A stretch of 44,135 nucleotides of DNA, taken from positions 1 through 44,135 of IMG/VR virus record IMGVR_UViG_3300030389_003163; one strand, given 5' to 3'. Under the pieces are notes generated by a model. It had not been told where the DNA came from, did not search any database, and saw nothing but the letters and a program-made list of their open reading frames with translations. Source of the stretch: a virus. A program made the position numbers and the translations under genes. The first letter of the stretch is position 1. The number at the start of each line of letters is the position of its first letter. This document shows, piece by piece, positions 25,557-32,321 of this stretch.

Positions 25557-25570
25557 CTCTGACAAATAAT
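25542..25570 (+). promoter_or_regulatory. Predicted promoter for primase-helicase
   Basis: TTGACA (25542-25547), a 17-base spacer and AATAAT (25565-25570). The -35 is exact, the -10 matches five of six bases, and the spacing is ideal. The -35 lies within the last codons of rusA. Confidence 0.6.
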
Positions 25571-25585
25571 GTCCAATGTCAGAGT
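25556..25585. promoter_or_regulatory. Inverted repeat in primase-helicase leader
   Basis: ACTCTGACA (25556-25564) and TGTCAGAGT (25577-25585) form a nine-base inverted repeat that encloses the -10 box. It could be an operator or form a hairpin in DNA near the transcription start. Confidence 0.55.
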
Positions 25586-25595
25586 AGAGTGAATC

Positions 25596-27341
25596 ATGGA
25601 ACACGTTAGAATAAACGACATGGTTCTCAATTTAAGTAAGGGTCAACATAAAATACATTGTCCTGCCATTGAGTGCCGTGAGCGTAAGAAGAAAAACTTA
25701 AAAACATTATCCGTGAAAGTAGATCACGAGGGTGCGGTATACTATTGTCACCACTGTGATCTTAGAGGCTCCGAATTTTTCAAAACAGAAATGGAGATAA
25801 AACCCATGTCAGTGGTACAACCTTTAGATAAAAAATCATTAACAAACAATAGCTTACACTGGTTACAAGACAGAGGTATCAGTGAACAAACTGCTAACAA
25901 GCTAGGCTTGCAAACTGTCACAAGTTACATAAACTCGGTTGGACACGACACCGAGTGCGTTACGTTTCCGTATACGAATCAGGGGCAGACTTATGCTTCT
26001 AAGATACGAGCGATAGAGGAGAAGGGATTTGCTTGCAGTGGATCACCACAAACGTTTTTTAATATCGAAAACATAGATACCGACAAGCCTTTGATCATTG
26101 CAGAGGGAGAGATGGATGTATGTAGCTTTGTTGAGGCAGGATGGGATAACTGTGTGAGTGTTCCAAACGGTGCTGTAATGAAAGTCGTAGACGGTGATAT
26201 CGATCCACAATCAGATAACAAGTTTAGGTTTCTCTGGAACGCTAAAGATATTCTGGAGAGCGTAGAGAAGATAATCATAGCCACCGATAATGATTCGGCA
26301 GGTAAGGCAATGTCAGAAGAGATGGCAAGACGCATTGGCAGACACAAGTGCTATAGATTTAAGTATCCAGAGGGGTGCAAAGACGCTAACGACATACTAA
26401 CCCAGAAAAGTTCCATAGAACTTTATGACCTTATAGACACTGCCGAGCCGTTCCCCGTAAGTGGTCTCTATGATGCAGATCACTTCTACAAGGAGTTAGA
26501 ACAGCTTTACACAGAGGGTTTTGGAAAAGGGGAGTCCACAGGCTTCGGTATGGTTGACAACCTCTACACAATCGTTACAGGGCAACTGACGGTCGTTACA
26601 GGACATCCTAGTAGCGGTAAGTCAGAGTTCGTAGATCAGCTAATGGTAAATCTTGCAAAGAGCAAAGGTTGGAAGTTTGCAATCTGTAGTTTTGAAAATC
26701 AACCAAGCATACATCAGGCAAAGCTGATATCCAAAAATTGTGGCAAGCCTTTCTTTGAGGGTCTTAGTCCGAGGATGACACGAGAGGACTTGGAGAATGG
26801 TAAGAAGTTTATACAAAACCATTTTAGTTTTGTGCATCAAGCAGATGGGTCTTTAGCCACTCTTGATTCGTTATTAGATAGGTTAAGGATTGCGGTGTTA
26901 CGCTTCGGAGTAAAGGGATGCGTTATTGATCCGTACAATTACATTGCAAGACCGAGTGATATTAAAGAGACAGATTGGGTATCTGATATGCTGACAAAGC
27001 TTAGAGTGTTTGCTCAGAGTTATGATGTTCACCTATGGATGGTTGCTCACCCCACAAAGATGATGAGAGATGCATCAGGTAAAGTGCCTGTGCCAAAAGG
27101 ATACGACATATCAGGTAGTGCATCTTGGTTTAGTAAAGCTGATGTCGGTCTATCTGTACACAGACCTAATCCATCTGAATCAAATATCTCTGAGATACAT
27201 TGTTGGAAGTGTAGGTACTCATGGGTTGGTAGACAGGGAGAGACTTCACTGAACTACAATGCTGTTACATCTTCGTACAGTGAGACCAAACCAAAGGGAA
27301 TATATGACGACTTTCTATTGGATGATGAACCTGATTTCTAG
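25596..27341 (+). CDS. Bifunctional primase-helicase, T7 gp4-like
   Basis: 581 residues. The N-terminal zinc ribbon has C22, C27, C51 and C54 (HCPAIEC and CHHCDLRG). The Toprim core has LIIAEGEMD (E170, E172, D174) and IATDNDSAGK (D231, D233). The helicase domain has the Walker A GHPSSGKS at 336-343 and a CSFEN strand at 364-368, typical of DnaB/gp4 ring helicases. It would unwind the fork and prime lagging-strand synthesis. No DNA polymerase was found in the window, so the phage may use the host enzyme or encode one in the missing part. A promoter and inverted repeat lie upstream. Confidence 0.9.
   Translation: MEHVRINDMVLNLSKGQHKIHCPAIECRERKKKNLKTLSVKVDHEGAVYYCHHCDLRGSEFFKTEMEIKPMSVVQPLDKKSLTNNSLHWLQDRGISEQTANKLGLQTVTSYINSVGHDTECVTFPYTNQGQTYASKIRAIEEKGFACSGSPQTFFNIENIDTDKPLIIAEGEMDVCSFVEAGWDNCVSVPNGAVMKVVDGDIDPQSDNKFRFLWNAKDILESVEKIIIATDNDSAGKAMSEEMARRIGRHKCYRFKYPEGCKDANDILTQKSSIELYDLIDTAEPFPVSGLYDADHFYKELEQLYTEGFGKGESTGFGMVDNLYTIVTGQLTVVTGHPSSGKSEFVDQLMVNLAKSKGWKFAICSFENQPSIHQAKLISKNCGKPFFEGLSPRMTREDLENGKKFIQNHFSFVHQADGSLATLDSLLDRLRIAVLRFGVKGCVIDPYNYIARPSDIKETDWVSDMLTKLRVFAQSYDVHLWMVAHPTKMMRDASGKVPVPKGYDISGSASWFSKADVGLSVHRPNPSESNISEIHCWKCRYSWVGRQGETSLNYNAVTSSYSETKPKGIYDDFLLDDEPDF
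26407..26424. repeat. 18-bp palindrome inside primase-helicase gene
   Basis: AAAGTT-CCATAG-AACTTT, within codons for KSSIELY. The arms AAAGTTC and GAACTTT are perfect seven-base complements. Confidence 0.7.
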
Positions 27342-27372
27342 ACAGGGTGTGTATCCTCCTTCTCTGTCACGA

Positions 27373-27390
27373 GAAGTTATATAGAACTTT
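27373..27390. repeat. 18-bp palindrome after primase-helicase
   Basis: GAAGTT-ATATAG-AACTTT. With two flanking bases it is identical over 20 bases (AGAAGTTATATAGAACTTTT) to the copy at 27660 and, inverted, to the copy at 29380. Confidence 0.75.
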
Positions 27391-27500
27391 TAGTTGGTCA
27401 CGGTGGTCACGGTATTGATGATAAGTGCCACATCTAGTAGCCGAACTGCAACGAACCACAAAATATTGCAAGCCGTAATCCGTTGTGGGTAGGGATTTAC

Positions 27501-27530
27501 TTGACAAAAATAAAACAACTACTTTATAAA
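27501..27530 (+). promoter_or_regulatory. Predicted promoter of a short transcript
   Basis: TTGACA (27501-27506), an 18-base spacer and TATAAA (27525-27530). There is no open reading frame of note between it and the terminator at 27577. Confidence 0.5.
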
Positions 27531-27536
27531 GTGTGT

Positions 27537-27603
27537 GTGATTTTATGTTTTTCACTCTGACAAATAAGTCATACTTGGGTCTCTTCGGAGACCCTTTTTT
27601 TTT
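27537..27603 (+). ncRNA. Possible small RNA of about 65 nt
   Basis: Bounded by the predicted promoter at 27501-27530 and a strong intrinsic terminator at 27577-27603. The body before the terminator stem is AT-rich and unstructured and could base-pair with a target. The only support is the promoter-terminator pair in a gene-free stretch, so the call is tentative. Confidence 0.35.
27577..27603 (+). terminator. Intrinsic terminator, plus strand
   Basis: A perfect stem GGGTCTC / GAGACCC closed by a TTCG tetraloop and followed by nine T residues. This is the strongest terminator seen on the plus strand. It ends any transcript coming from rusA and the primase-helicase. Confidence 0.9.
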
Positions 27604-27659
27604 GGGGGGATTGTTGCGGCTCTGGGGGCGTGACTGCGGCAGCGTAAGCCAGCAGAGCA

Positions 27660-27677
27660 GAAGTTATATAGAACTTT
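27660..27677. repeat. 18-bp palindrome in convergent region, second copy
   Basis: GAAGTT-ATATAG-AACTTT, in the same orientation as the copy at 27373 and 287 bases from it. Confidence 0.75.
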
Positions 27678-27721
27678 TCAGAAGAGGATTTAAATAGCGA
27701 TTCAATTCCTTAAAAAAAAAG

Positions 27722-27760
27722 ACAAAAAAAAAGCCCCCAGACCACGAGAGTCTGAGGGCT
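27722..27760 (-). terminator. Intrinsic terminator of the accessory operon
   Basis: Read on the minus strand: the stem AGCCCTCAGAC / GTCTGGGGGCT has one wobble pair and a seven-base loop, followed by ten T residues. It lies downstream of all the minus-strand genes from 34950 to 27894. Confidence 0.88.
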
Positions 27761-27774
27761 AAAGTTTGAGGAAA

Positions 27775-27881
27775 GTGTCCTGCAAAAAAATGGGGATAGG
27801 CATTTAAGGATTATGTCGGAAACCCATCCCCAAGTTTCCCAATAGACAAGGGGAGTGAACCCTAGCAGGCAGTGTCTATTG
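27775..27881 (-). ncRNA. Structured 3-prime RNA element (possible)
   Basis: A gene-free stretch with several long complementary segments. CAATAGACA (27840-27848) pairs with TGTCTATTG (27873-27881). AGGG (27849-27852) pairs with CCCT (27860-27863) inside that loop. TGGGGAT (27791-27797) pairs with ATCCCCA (27826-27832). CCTGC (27779-27783) can pair with GCAGG (27865-27869), which would make a pseudoknot. On the minus strand it lies between the last operon gene and the terminator, so it would be a 3-prime untranslated RNA or processed small RNA. Confidence 0.45.
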
Positions 27882-27893
27882 GTGTTCGTATTA

Positions 27894-28100
27894 CTAATTA
27901 TATTTAGACCAATACTCATTCCAATGGAAGGAAATAGTTTGATCTATGTGGTGATCGGAAAGGTCTAGGTCAAGCTTACGATTAAGATCAGTGGCAAAGG
28001 TCTTTAACTCTTCCTTGTCCTCTACCTTGGCTACCTTGTCGATAACTCCATCGTAAAACTCTTCCTGCTTTCCTATTAGTGTATCTTTATATCTAGTCAT
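27894..28100 (-). CDS. Small acidic protein, last gene of accessory operon
   Basis: 68 residues, mainly helical and charged (QEEFYDGVIDKVAKVEDKEE), with a C-terminal DHHIDQTISFHWNEYWSKYN segment. The leader is AGAGTGAAAA before the ATG, a variant of the GGAGTGAA leader shared by the operon. No family was recognised. Confidence 0.6.
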   Translation of the reverse strand: MTRYKDTLIGKQEEFYDGVIDKVAKVEDKEELKTFATDLNRKLDLDLSDHHIDQTISFHWNEYWSKYN

Positions 28101-28136
28101 TTTTCACTCTCTTTCTGATACTTGATTGCATCCACA

Positions 28137-28158
28137 GGGAGACTATCGCTAGTCTCCC
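28137..28158 (-). other. Intergenic hairpin, perfect 9-bp stem
   Basis: GGGAGACTA / TAGTCTCCC closed by a four-base TCGC loop, between the 28170 and 27894 genes. There is no T-run, so it is not a standard terminator. An RNA processing or stability role is possible. Confidence 0.6.
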
Positions 28159-28169
28159 AAGGGATAAAA

Positions 28170-29291
28170 TCATTTTTTATTTAGTGCGTACTCATGCTCG
28201 ATTGTACCCAACTCCGCATTGCCTACCATCCGTGGGGCGATCCACTTTTTAATAACTACACCGCCTTTGAGATGGTAGTGCCGAAAGTGTCCCCTGCGTA
28301 GATGCCTACGTTTGGGCGATCCACTACCTCTAAAAATTTTAGGATAGATGGTGATGCCCCTCGGCTTTGGCAGATCGATGCTGATCCGAGTAACCTCGTT
28401 GGTTGGCATTCGCCTGCCCCACATGATCCGAGGTGTACCCTTATCGACAGGCTTGTGCCTCACATGGTTTGGGTAGTTGATCAGTGCAATCAATGCCATG
28501 AGAAAACGAGTGTCTCCTGCATAGCTGTTAACTTGTTGCTGAACAACTCCCTGCATCTCCTTGCTCCAAGGAATTTTATCCAGAGCAAACCCAAAGGTGT
28601 TTGCCCATCCCAGTGCCAAGTGATGAGAAAAACTATTGTGTTTCATCAGTGGATCATCGGCATATTTTTGCCTGTAGATACCGCCCAACAAAACCCAACC
28701 GAGTTCATGCTGATGACTCAGGAACTGTTCGTGGGTGCAGTGCGGTTCCATGTCGGTCAGGCTTGTGTGTGCATCACCGACCGCAACGTGTGCAACCGAA
28801 CCTTTCCAAGTGTATGGACTACCGTACTCGATCATGTGATCGTTAGCTAAGTGATAGTTACAAATCGGAAACACCACTTTGTTATTATCCAAAAAGATTT
28901 GGTCATAGGCATAGACGTTTTTATGCTTGACCTTGTGAATGTGGTAACCGATATGCTCGATTGGACTATCGTTGTCAAAGGGAACACCCAACCGCTTTGC
29001 CCACCTCTCGACCAACTCCATACGTTTTTTTTCATTCCACTCGATCCACATATTATCGACAGGCGGTATCGAGGTATCCAAGGCATCGAACAAATGCCGA
29101 GGCGGAACAAAAGAAGAGGCAACTGCGTGTTCAAGTAAATCATCGTCAACAAAAAACTTTGTTGAATTGATTAACTCGCCCTGAGTGTGTCGCTTTATGT
29201 ACTCACTCTTTTTAGTTTTTTCGTAAACCGAGAGGCTACGCTTGGGATCAACTAAAGAACCAATTACTGTATTAATAAAATCATGCTCCAT
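28170..29291 (-). CDS. Unknown protein with C-terminal Arg/His-rich motif
   Basis: 373 residues. The N-terminal part is helical. The middle has conserved-looking aromatic and His segments (GYHIHKVKHKNVYAYDQIFL, PICNYHLANDHMIEYGSP). The C-terminus reads GSPKRRHLRRGHFRHYHLKG, followed by a W and a basic loop. A similar RRH-x-RRGH-x-R tail recurs in phage proteins of unknown function and suggests nucleic-acid binding. The leader GGAGTGAAC lies just before the ATG. It is downstream of the MoxR/VWA genes in the same operon. Confidence 0.6.
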   Translation of the reverse strand: MEHDFINTVIGSLVDPKRSLSVYEKTKKSEYIKRHTQGELINSTKFFVDDDLLEHAVASSFVPPRHLFDALDTSIPPVDNMWIEWNEKKRMELVERWAKRLGVPFDNDSPIEHIGYHIHKVKHKNVYAYDQIFLDNNKVVFPICNYHLANDHMIEYGSPYTWKGSVAHVAVGDAHTSLTDMEPHCTHEQFLSHQHELGWVLLGGIYRQKYADDPLMKHNSFSHHLALGWANTFGFALDKIPWSKEMQGVVQQQVNSYAGDTRFLMALIALINYPNHVRHKPVDKGTPRIMWGRRMPTNEVTRISIDLPKPRGITIYPKIFRGSGSPKRRHLRRGHFRHYHLKGGVVIKKWIAPRMVGNAELGTIEHEYALNKK

Positions 29292-29371
29292 TGTTCACTC
29301 CATTTTTATTGTGCTTTCGCAGACCATAAAGGTTTCGACAGGTAGCAACCCTTGTCTCATCAGTGCGATAG

Positions 29372-29405
29372 GGTTGGCAAAAGTTCTATATAACTTCTGC
29401 CAACC
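29372..29405 (-). repeat. 18-bp palindrome within a 34-base hairpin
   Basis: The core AAAGTT-CTATAT-AACTTC (29380-29397) is flanked directly by GGTTGGCA and TGCCAACC. The whole element is therefore an inverted repeat with a GC-rich outer stem and the AT-rich palindrome inside. It lies upstream of the 28170-29291 gene, in its leader. Confidence 0.8.
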
Positions 29406-29416
29406 AATTAGAAAAT

Positions 29417-29608
29417 TTAGTAGTCTGCTCCCCAGAAACCAATGAGCAACCCTGCAAAGTTTACCAGTGCAATGGTTGCCCAGTTAGTCAGGGCATCGAT
29501 GTTGTCGGTAGCTGTAGCATCGACTATGCCCCAAGTGACGATGAAGAACAGGATCGATGAGATCACCAATACCTTATTGAAAAAACCTCTGTTCCAAAAT
29601 TCAAACAT
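29417..29608 (-). CDS. Small two-TM membrane protein
   Basis: 63 residues from the ATG at 29608, with a G-rich Shine-Dalgarno-like stretch upstream. Hydrophobic segments lie at about 12-30 (KVLVISSILFFIVTWGIV) and 44-60 (TIALVNFAGLLIGFWGA), joined by a polar Asp/Asn loop. Size and topology resemble small holins or membrane effectors. The gene overlaps another tiny membrane-protein gene, so the pair may work together. No family was recognised. Confidence 0.6.
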   Translation of the reverse strand: MFEFWNRGFFNKVLVISSILFFIVTWGIVDATATDNIDALTNWATIALVNFAGLLIGFWGADY

Positions 29609-29744
29609 TGCCACCCCCCATCTCGATAGAAAAAGCGCACCAGATAAAGATAAGCACCAGTATGCCCATGAATAAAAAGATACAGTTGAAGATATCGATA
29701 ACGTGCATCTCTCTAATGTATTTCAATATTTCTTTAATGGTCAT
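29601..29744 (-). CDS. Tiny single-TM protein (47 aa)
   Basis: 47 residues, starting MTIKEILKYIREMHVIDIF with one hydrophobic segment (FLFMGILVLIFIWCAF). AGGAG lies nine bases before the ATG. The start overlaps the upstream stop in an ATGA arrangement, and the end overlaps the next membrane-protein gene by eight bases. These overlaps and the clear ribosome site argue for a real gene despite its size. Confidence 0.62.
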   Translation of the reverse strand: MTIKEILKYIREMHVIDIFNCIFLFMGILVLIFIWCAFSIEMGGGNV

Positions 29745-30694
29745 GCTACATCTCCTATCAAAGCTGATTTGATCATTGCGTCCTGTCTCCCATCGATAAG
29801 TCTCTGGGCATCGTATCGGTTGTTACCGAAACCAATAACAGGCTCACCGCTTGCGGTCTCCTTAACCATCATCCAAGCATTAGTCCAGACCCTGAAGTGA
29901 TACTTCATACCCCAGTAACGCTTTTCAGGTTTCTTCCATACAGGCTGATAGACCGTAGCACTGTATACCTCGATACCCTGATCAGATAATTCCTGTAACT
30001 CCTTGGCATCGATGTCGGTGCGTGGCTGTAGATCAAGGGTCATGGCAAGTCTGCCCTGATACTTGAAAGTCTCTAACCCCCTCTGCATGATCTTTTTCTT
30101 CCAGAGGTAAGGAACTACAATTCGGATACGCTTGTAACTGGAGTCCAAAAGCTGACCGCCAGAGAGAAGTCGTATGCTCTCGTCTAGGTCTCTGGACTCT
30201 ATCACAGGCTTGCCAGAGTAAGTACCATAACGATGCTCGATTGCAACTCCACCCTCTTTCTCTGCCTTTGGAAAGGCATTAGAGAACACGCTCTTGAAAG
30301 CATACATACTGTCATATGCTCTTTCGAATGGAACATTCTCAGGCTTGAACTTTAAAGTGTTAGGCTTGTCCTCATCGAGTTCATAGGCATTGCCTCGTGC
30401 GTTCTCTCGCATATCCTCAAACTCTCGCCTCATATCGGCAAAGGTATGGAGATAGGGTGGCAGTGTTCTCTCAGGGTATGAGAGTTGAGAGGCATCATAG
30501 AAACCATTATGTTGTGCATCTAAGATGTAGTCTCTAACGTGTTCTGGCTTTTCCGAGTAATCACTCTTGCCAGTTTTCCTGTAGTTCTCCGAGGTCAACC
30601 ACTGGGAAACAGAGGTTGGCACTTTGTAGTGATCCAAGAGGAACTGCATATGCTCCCTGCGTACTGCAAGGTCTTGATTTATTTTAACTGTCAT
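29741..30694 (-). CDS. Unknown accessory-operon protein
   Basis: 317 residues, mixed alpha/beta. Segments include SQLSYPERTLPPYLHTFADM, FKYQGRLAMTLDLQPRTDID, a Trp/Tyr-rich region near the end (KPEKRYWGMKYHFRVWTNAW), and a C-terminal helix with RYDAQRLIDGRQDAMIKSAL. No catalytic motif was identified. The leader AAGGAGTGAAAA lies before the ATG. It lies close to the MoxR/VWA genes and may be a target or partner of that machinery. Confidence 0.6.
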   Translation of the reverse strand: MTVKINQDLAVRREHMQFLLDHYKVPTSVSQWLTSENYRKTGKSDYSEKPEHVRDYILDAQHNGFYDASQLSYPERTLPPYLHTFADMRREFEDMRENARGNAYELDEDKPNTLKFKPENVPFERAYDSMYAFKSVFSNAFPKAEKEGGVAIEHRYGTYSGKPVIESRDLDESIRLLSGGQLLDSSYKRIRIVVPYLWKKKIMQRGLETFKYQGRLAMTLDLQPRTDIDAKELQELSDQGIEVYSATVYQPVWKKPEKRYWGMKYHFRVWTNAWMMVKETASGEPVIGFGNNRYDAQRLIDGRQDAMIKSALIGDVA

Positions 30695-30963
30695 TTTTCA
30701 CTCCTTTTTAAAAAATATGATGACCGAAAGTTCTCTAACCAAAAACTAAAACTTAATTTACTTGGCTGTAAAACTTTACATATGTAAGACTCAAAAAGAC
30801 CCTCGTCATGTAGCGTCTTCTTATACTTAGAGGTAACCTCTGATATGCTAGAGTAGCCATCATAGGTATCGTAAACCTCTACATCGCTGAACTCCTTGGT
30901 ACGAGGATTGCGTACATAATACGTCCTGACCAAAAAGTAATTTGGTTGTTTATAGTCTGTCAT
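30691..30963 (-). CDS. Small unknown accessory-operon protein
   Basis: 90 residues, starting MTDYKQPNYFLVRTYYVRNP, with a Tyr-rich first half (EVYDTYDGYSSISEVTSKYK) and a basic helical tail. The stop overlaps the next ATG by four bases. The leader is AAGGAGTGAAAC. No recognised family. Confidence 0.55.
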   Translation of the reverse strand: MTDYKQPNYFLVRTYYVRNPRTKEFSDVEVYDTYDGYSSISEVTSKYKKTLHDEGLFESYICKVLQPSKLSFSFWLENFRSSYFLKRSEK

Positions 30964-30992
30964 GTTTCACTCCTTTATTGTTATGACATTGT

Positions 30993-31007
30993 GATGCTAG
31001 GTGCATC
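30993..31007 (-). other. Leader hairpin GATGC-N5-GCATC
   Basis: A five-base stem with a five-base loop between the larger palindrome hairpin and the ribosome binding site of the 30963 gene. The same arrangement occurs before the MoxR-like gene at 33429-33443. Confidence 0.5.
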
Positions 31008-31010
31008 TGG

Positions 31011-31049
31011 TTGCAGGCAAAAGTTCTATATAACTTTGCTTGCCTGCAA
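31011..31049 (-). repeat. 18-bp palindrome within a GC-armed hairpin
   Basis: The core AAAGTT-CTATAT-AACTTT (31020-31037) lies between TTGCAGGCA (31011-31019) and TGCCTGCAA (31041-31049). The outer stem is nine bases long. It is located between the VWA gene and the 30963 gene. Confidence 0.8.
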
Positions 31050-31059
31050 CGGGTTGAAC

Positions 31060-32280
31060 CTAGTCCTTAACGTGGATGGTCTCACCGAAAGGGGCATCGA
31101 CCTCATACCCAGAAGTATTGATCCAAAGCACCTCACAAGGCGGTGCAGTGTCTGGGTAATCGTCTATACCCATGTCAGTAAGGAACATCACCTTGGTATC
31201 CTCATCGATTAGGTGATTGTCTTCGAGGTACTGAAAGCAGGGTGCAACAGCAGTGCCACCGCATCGAGTACGCTCCAGAGATGTAATCTCCTCACCCTCT
31301 TGATAGTAGGCGATGTTCTCCTCATCGATGCTTGTGTCGAATGGGATCAGGGTCACACTGGTAGGCTTGCAAGTGAGAGATATCTCGTTCAACTCTGCAA
31401 GGGCAAGCTTGCGTTCGTCAGTGCGTACACTGCCACTCTGATCATCGAATATAATCAACTTGCCTACACCCTTGGTCTCCAGTACAGGATCGAGAATACC
31501 AGTAGTCCGATAGGTAACGATATCGAAAAACTCGTAAGTGTAATCGTCAGGCTGATCACCGCCATTCGCAAACCTGCGTAGCTTGTCTCGCCAATCAACC
31601 TTAGGTGTTAACAACTCATCGATCAAACCCTTGACCGCACTGGGCAGATTGCCTGCTGTTCTCGGTGCGTTGAGGATCATCTGATCAATATCTGCCTCAA
31701 GAGTAGATAGGTCTGCCTCGGACATAACCGAACCGTCCTCATTGGTAGGCTCTAGCATCTCGCCCCAAGGTTGAGGCTGTAGTCCAGAACCGCCCTGACC
31801 CTGACCGTCCTGCTCCTGCTTGTCCTCTTCCTCTTGCTGTTTGTTCAAGCGGTTGTAGATAACCTCTGCGGTCAAGCCTCGGAAAGCAGGATCGAGCAAA
31901 GCACCCTCAGGCAAACTCAAACCGCTCTTAGGATCATCACGAATAATGTCCTCGATGATCCAGTTAACCGCATGATCACAAGCCATATTCCAAAGCTTAT
32001 GATTACGATTTTTCATACGCAAAACGTGCTTGAATACAACGTGCAAAATCTCATGCAGTAAAACAGTGGCGGTCTCCTGTGGTGACAGGGAGTCGGTGAA
32101 TGCCCTGTTCCAGTAAACCTTTTTGCCATCGGTTGCCATCGTGGCTAAATCGTCACGTTCAACGATAGGCATTCTGGTGAGGCTTGTACCGAAAAAGGTA
32201 TGTCTGAGCGTCAGGTGTACAGTGCCTTTCTTGATCTTAACATCGGCTGACCATGACGATGCATTAACTTGTAAATTCAT
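31060..32280 (-). CDS. Metallopeptidase-VWA protein, DUF2201-like
   Basis: 406 residues with two domains. The N-terminal half holds a zincin motif (LLHEILHVVFKH: H76, E77, H80, with H85 and D102 nearby) and a Gln/Gly linker at about 145-175. The C-terminal half is a von Willebrand A fold with a full MIDAS: D280-x-S282-x-S284 (FDDQSGS), T343 (CGGTAV) and D369 (LTDMGID). This pairing is typical of VWA proteins that team with MoxR ATPases to remodel or activate targets. The MoxR-like gene is directly upstream. Protease activity is inferred from the motif only. Confidence 0.82.
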   Translation of the reverse strand: MNLQVNASSWSADVKIKKGTVHLTLRHTFFGTSLTRMPIVERDDLATMATDGKKVYWNRAFTDSLSPQETATVLLHEILHVVFKHVLRMKNRNHKLWNMACDHAVNWIIEDIIRDDPKSGLSLPEGALLDPAFRGLTAEVIYNRLNKQQEEEDKQEQDGQGQGGSGLQPQPWGEMLEPTNEDGSVMSEADLSTLEADIDQMILNAPRTAGNLPSAVKGLIDELLTPKVDWRDKLRRFANGGDQPDDYTYEFFDIVTYRTTGILDPVLETKGVGKLIIFDDQSGSVRTDERKLALAELNEISLTCKPTSVTLIPFDTSIDEENIAYYQEGEEITSLERTRCGGTAVAPCFQYLEDNHLIDEDTKVMFLTDMGIDDYPDTAPPCEVLWINTSGYEVDAPFGETIHVKD

Positions 32281-32299
32281 TTTTCACTCCTAAAATTGT

Positions 32300-32318
32300 G
32301 GGGGGAAAGTTCCCCCCC
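32300..32318 (-). other. Intergenic hairpin between MoxR and VWA genes
   Basis: GGGGGGAA and TTCCCCCC form a nearly complete palindrome in the 41-base gap. Its loop contains the AAAGTT half-site. It may limit or process the mRNA between the two coupled genes. Confidence 0.6.
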
Positions 32319-32321
32319 AGA

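Larger units (their letters stand above)
27342..27893. other. Non-coding convergent region
   Basis: 550 bases between the plus-strand primase-helicase and the minus-strand accessory operon. No convincing coding frame was seen. The stretch holds two copies of the 18-bp palindrome, a nine-base tandem repeat (TGGTCACGG twice, near 27395), a plus-strand promoter and terminator pair, and a GC-rich patch (27613-27660). It also holds an A-run, a minus-strand terminator and a block of long inverted repeats. It could include a small RNA gene or a replication origin. Confidence 0.6.

Noticed and set aside
27395-27415. Tandem TGGTCACGG repeat, considered as CRISPR-like or iteron array
   Set aside because: Only two units are present, with no spacer, so neither an array nor a set of iterons is supported.
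25556-27567. 14-base direct repeat ACTCTGACAAATAA on both sides of the primase-helicase gene, as possible recombination ends
   Set aside because: An exact 14-base match between two AT-rich places is expected by chance in a window of this size, and no target-site features flank it.
27613-27660. GC-rich stretch after the plus-strand terminator, considered as a tRNA or cos site
   Set aside because: No cloverleaf could be drawn and no acceptor or anticodon arms are present. Without end data a cos assignment cannot be supported.
28302-29170. Several plus-strand open frames opposite the 28170-29291 gene
   Set aside because: They are shadows: Cys/His/Arg-rich without domain patterns, no ribosome sites, and fully opposite a longer gene with its own leader.
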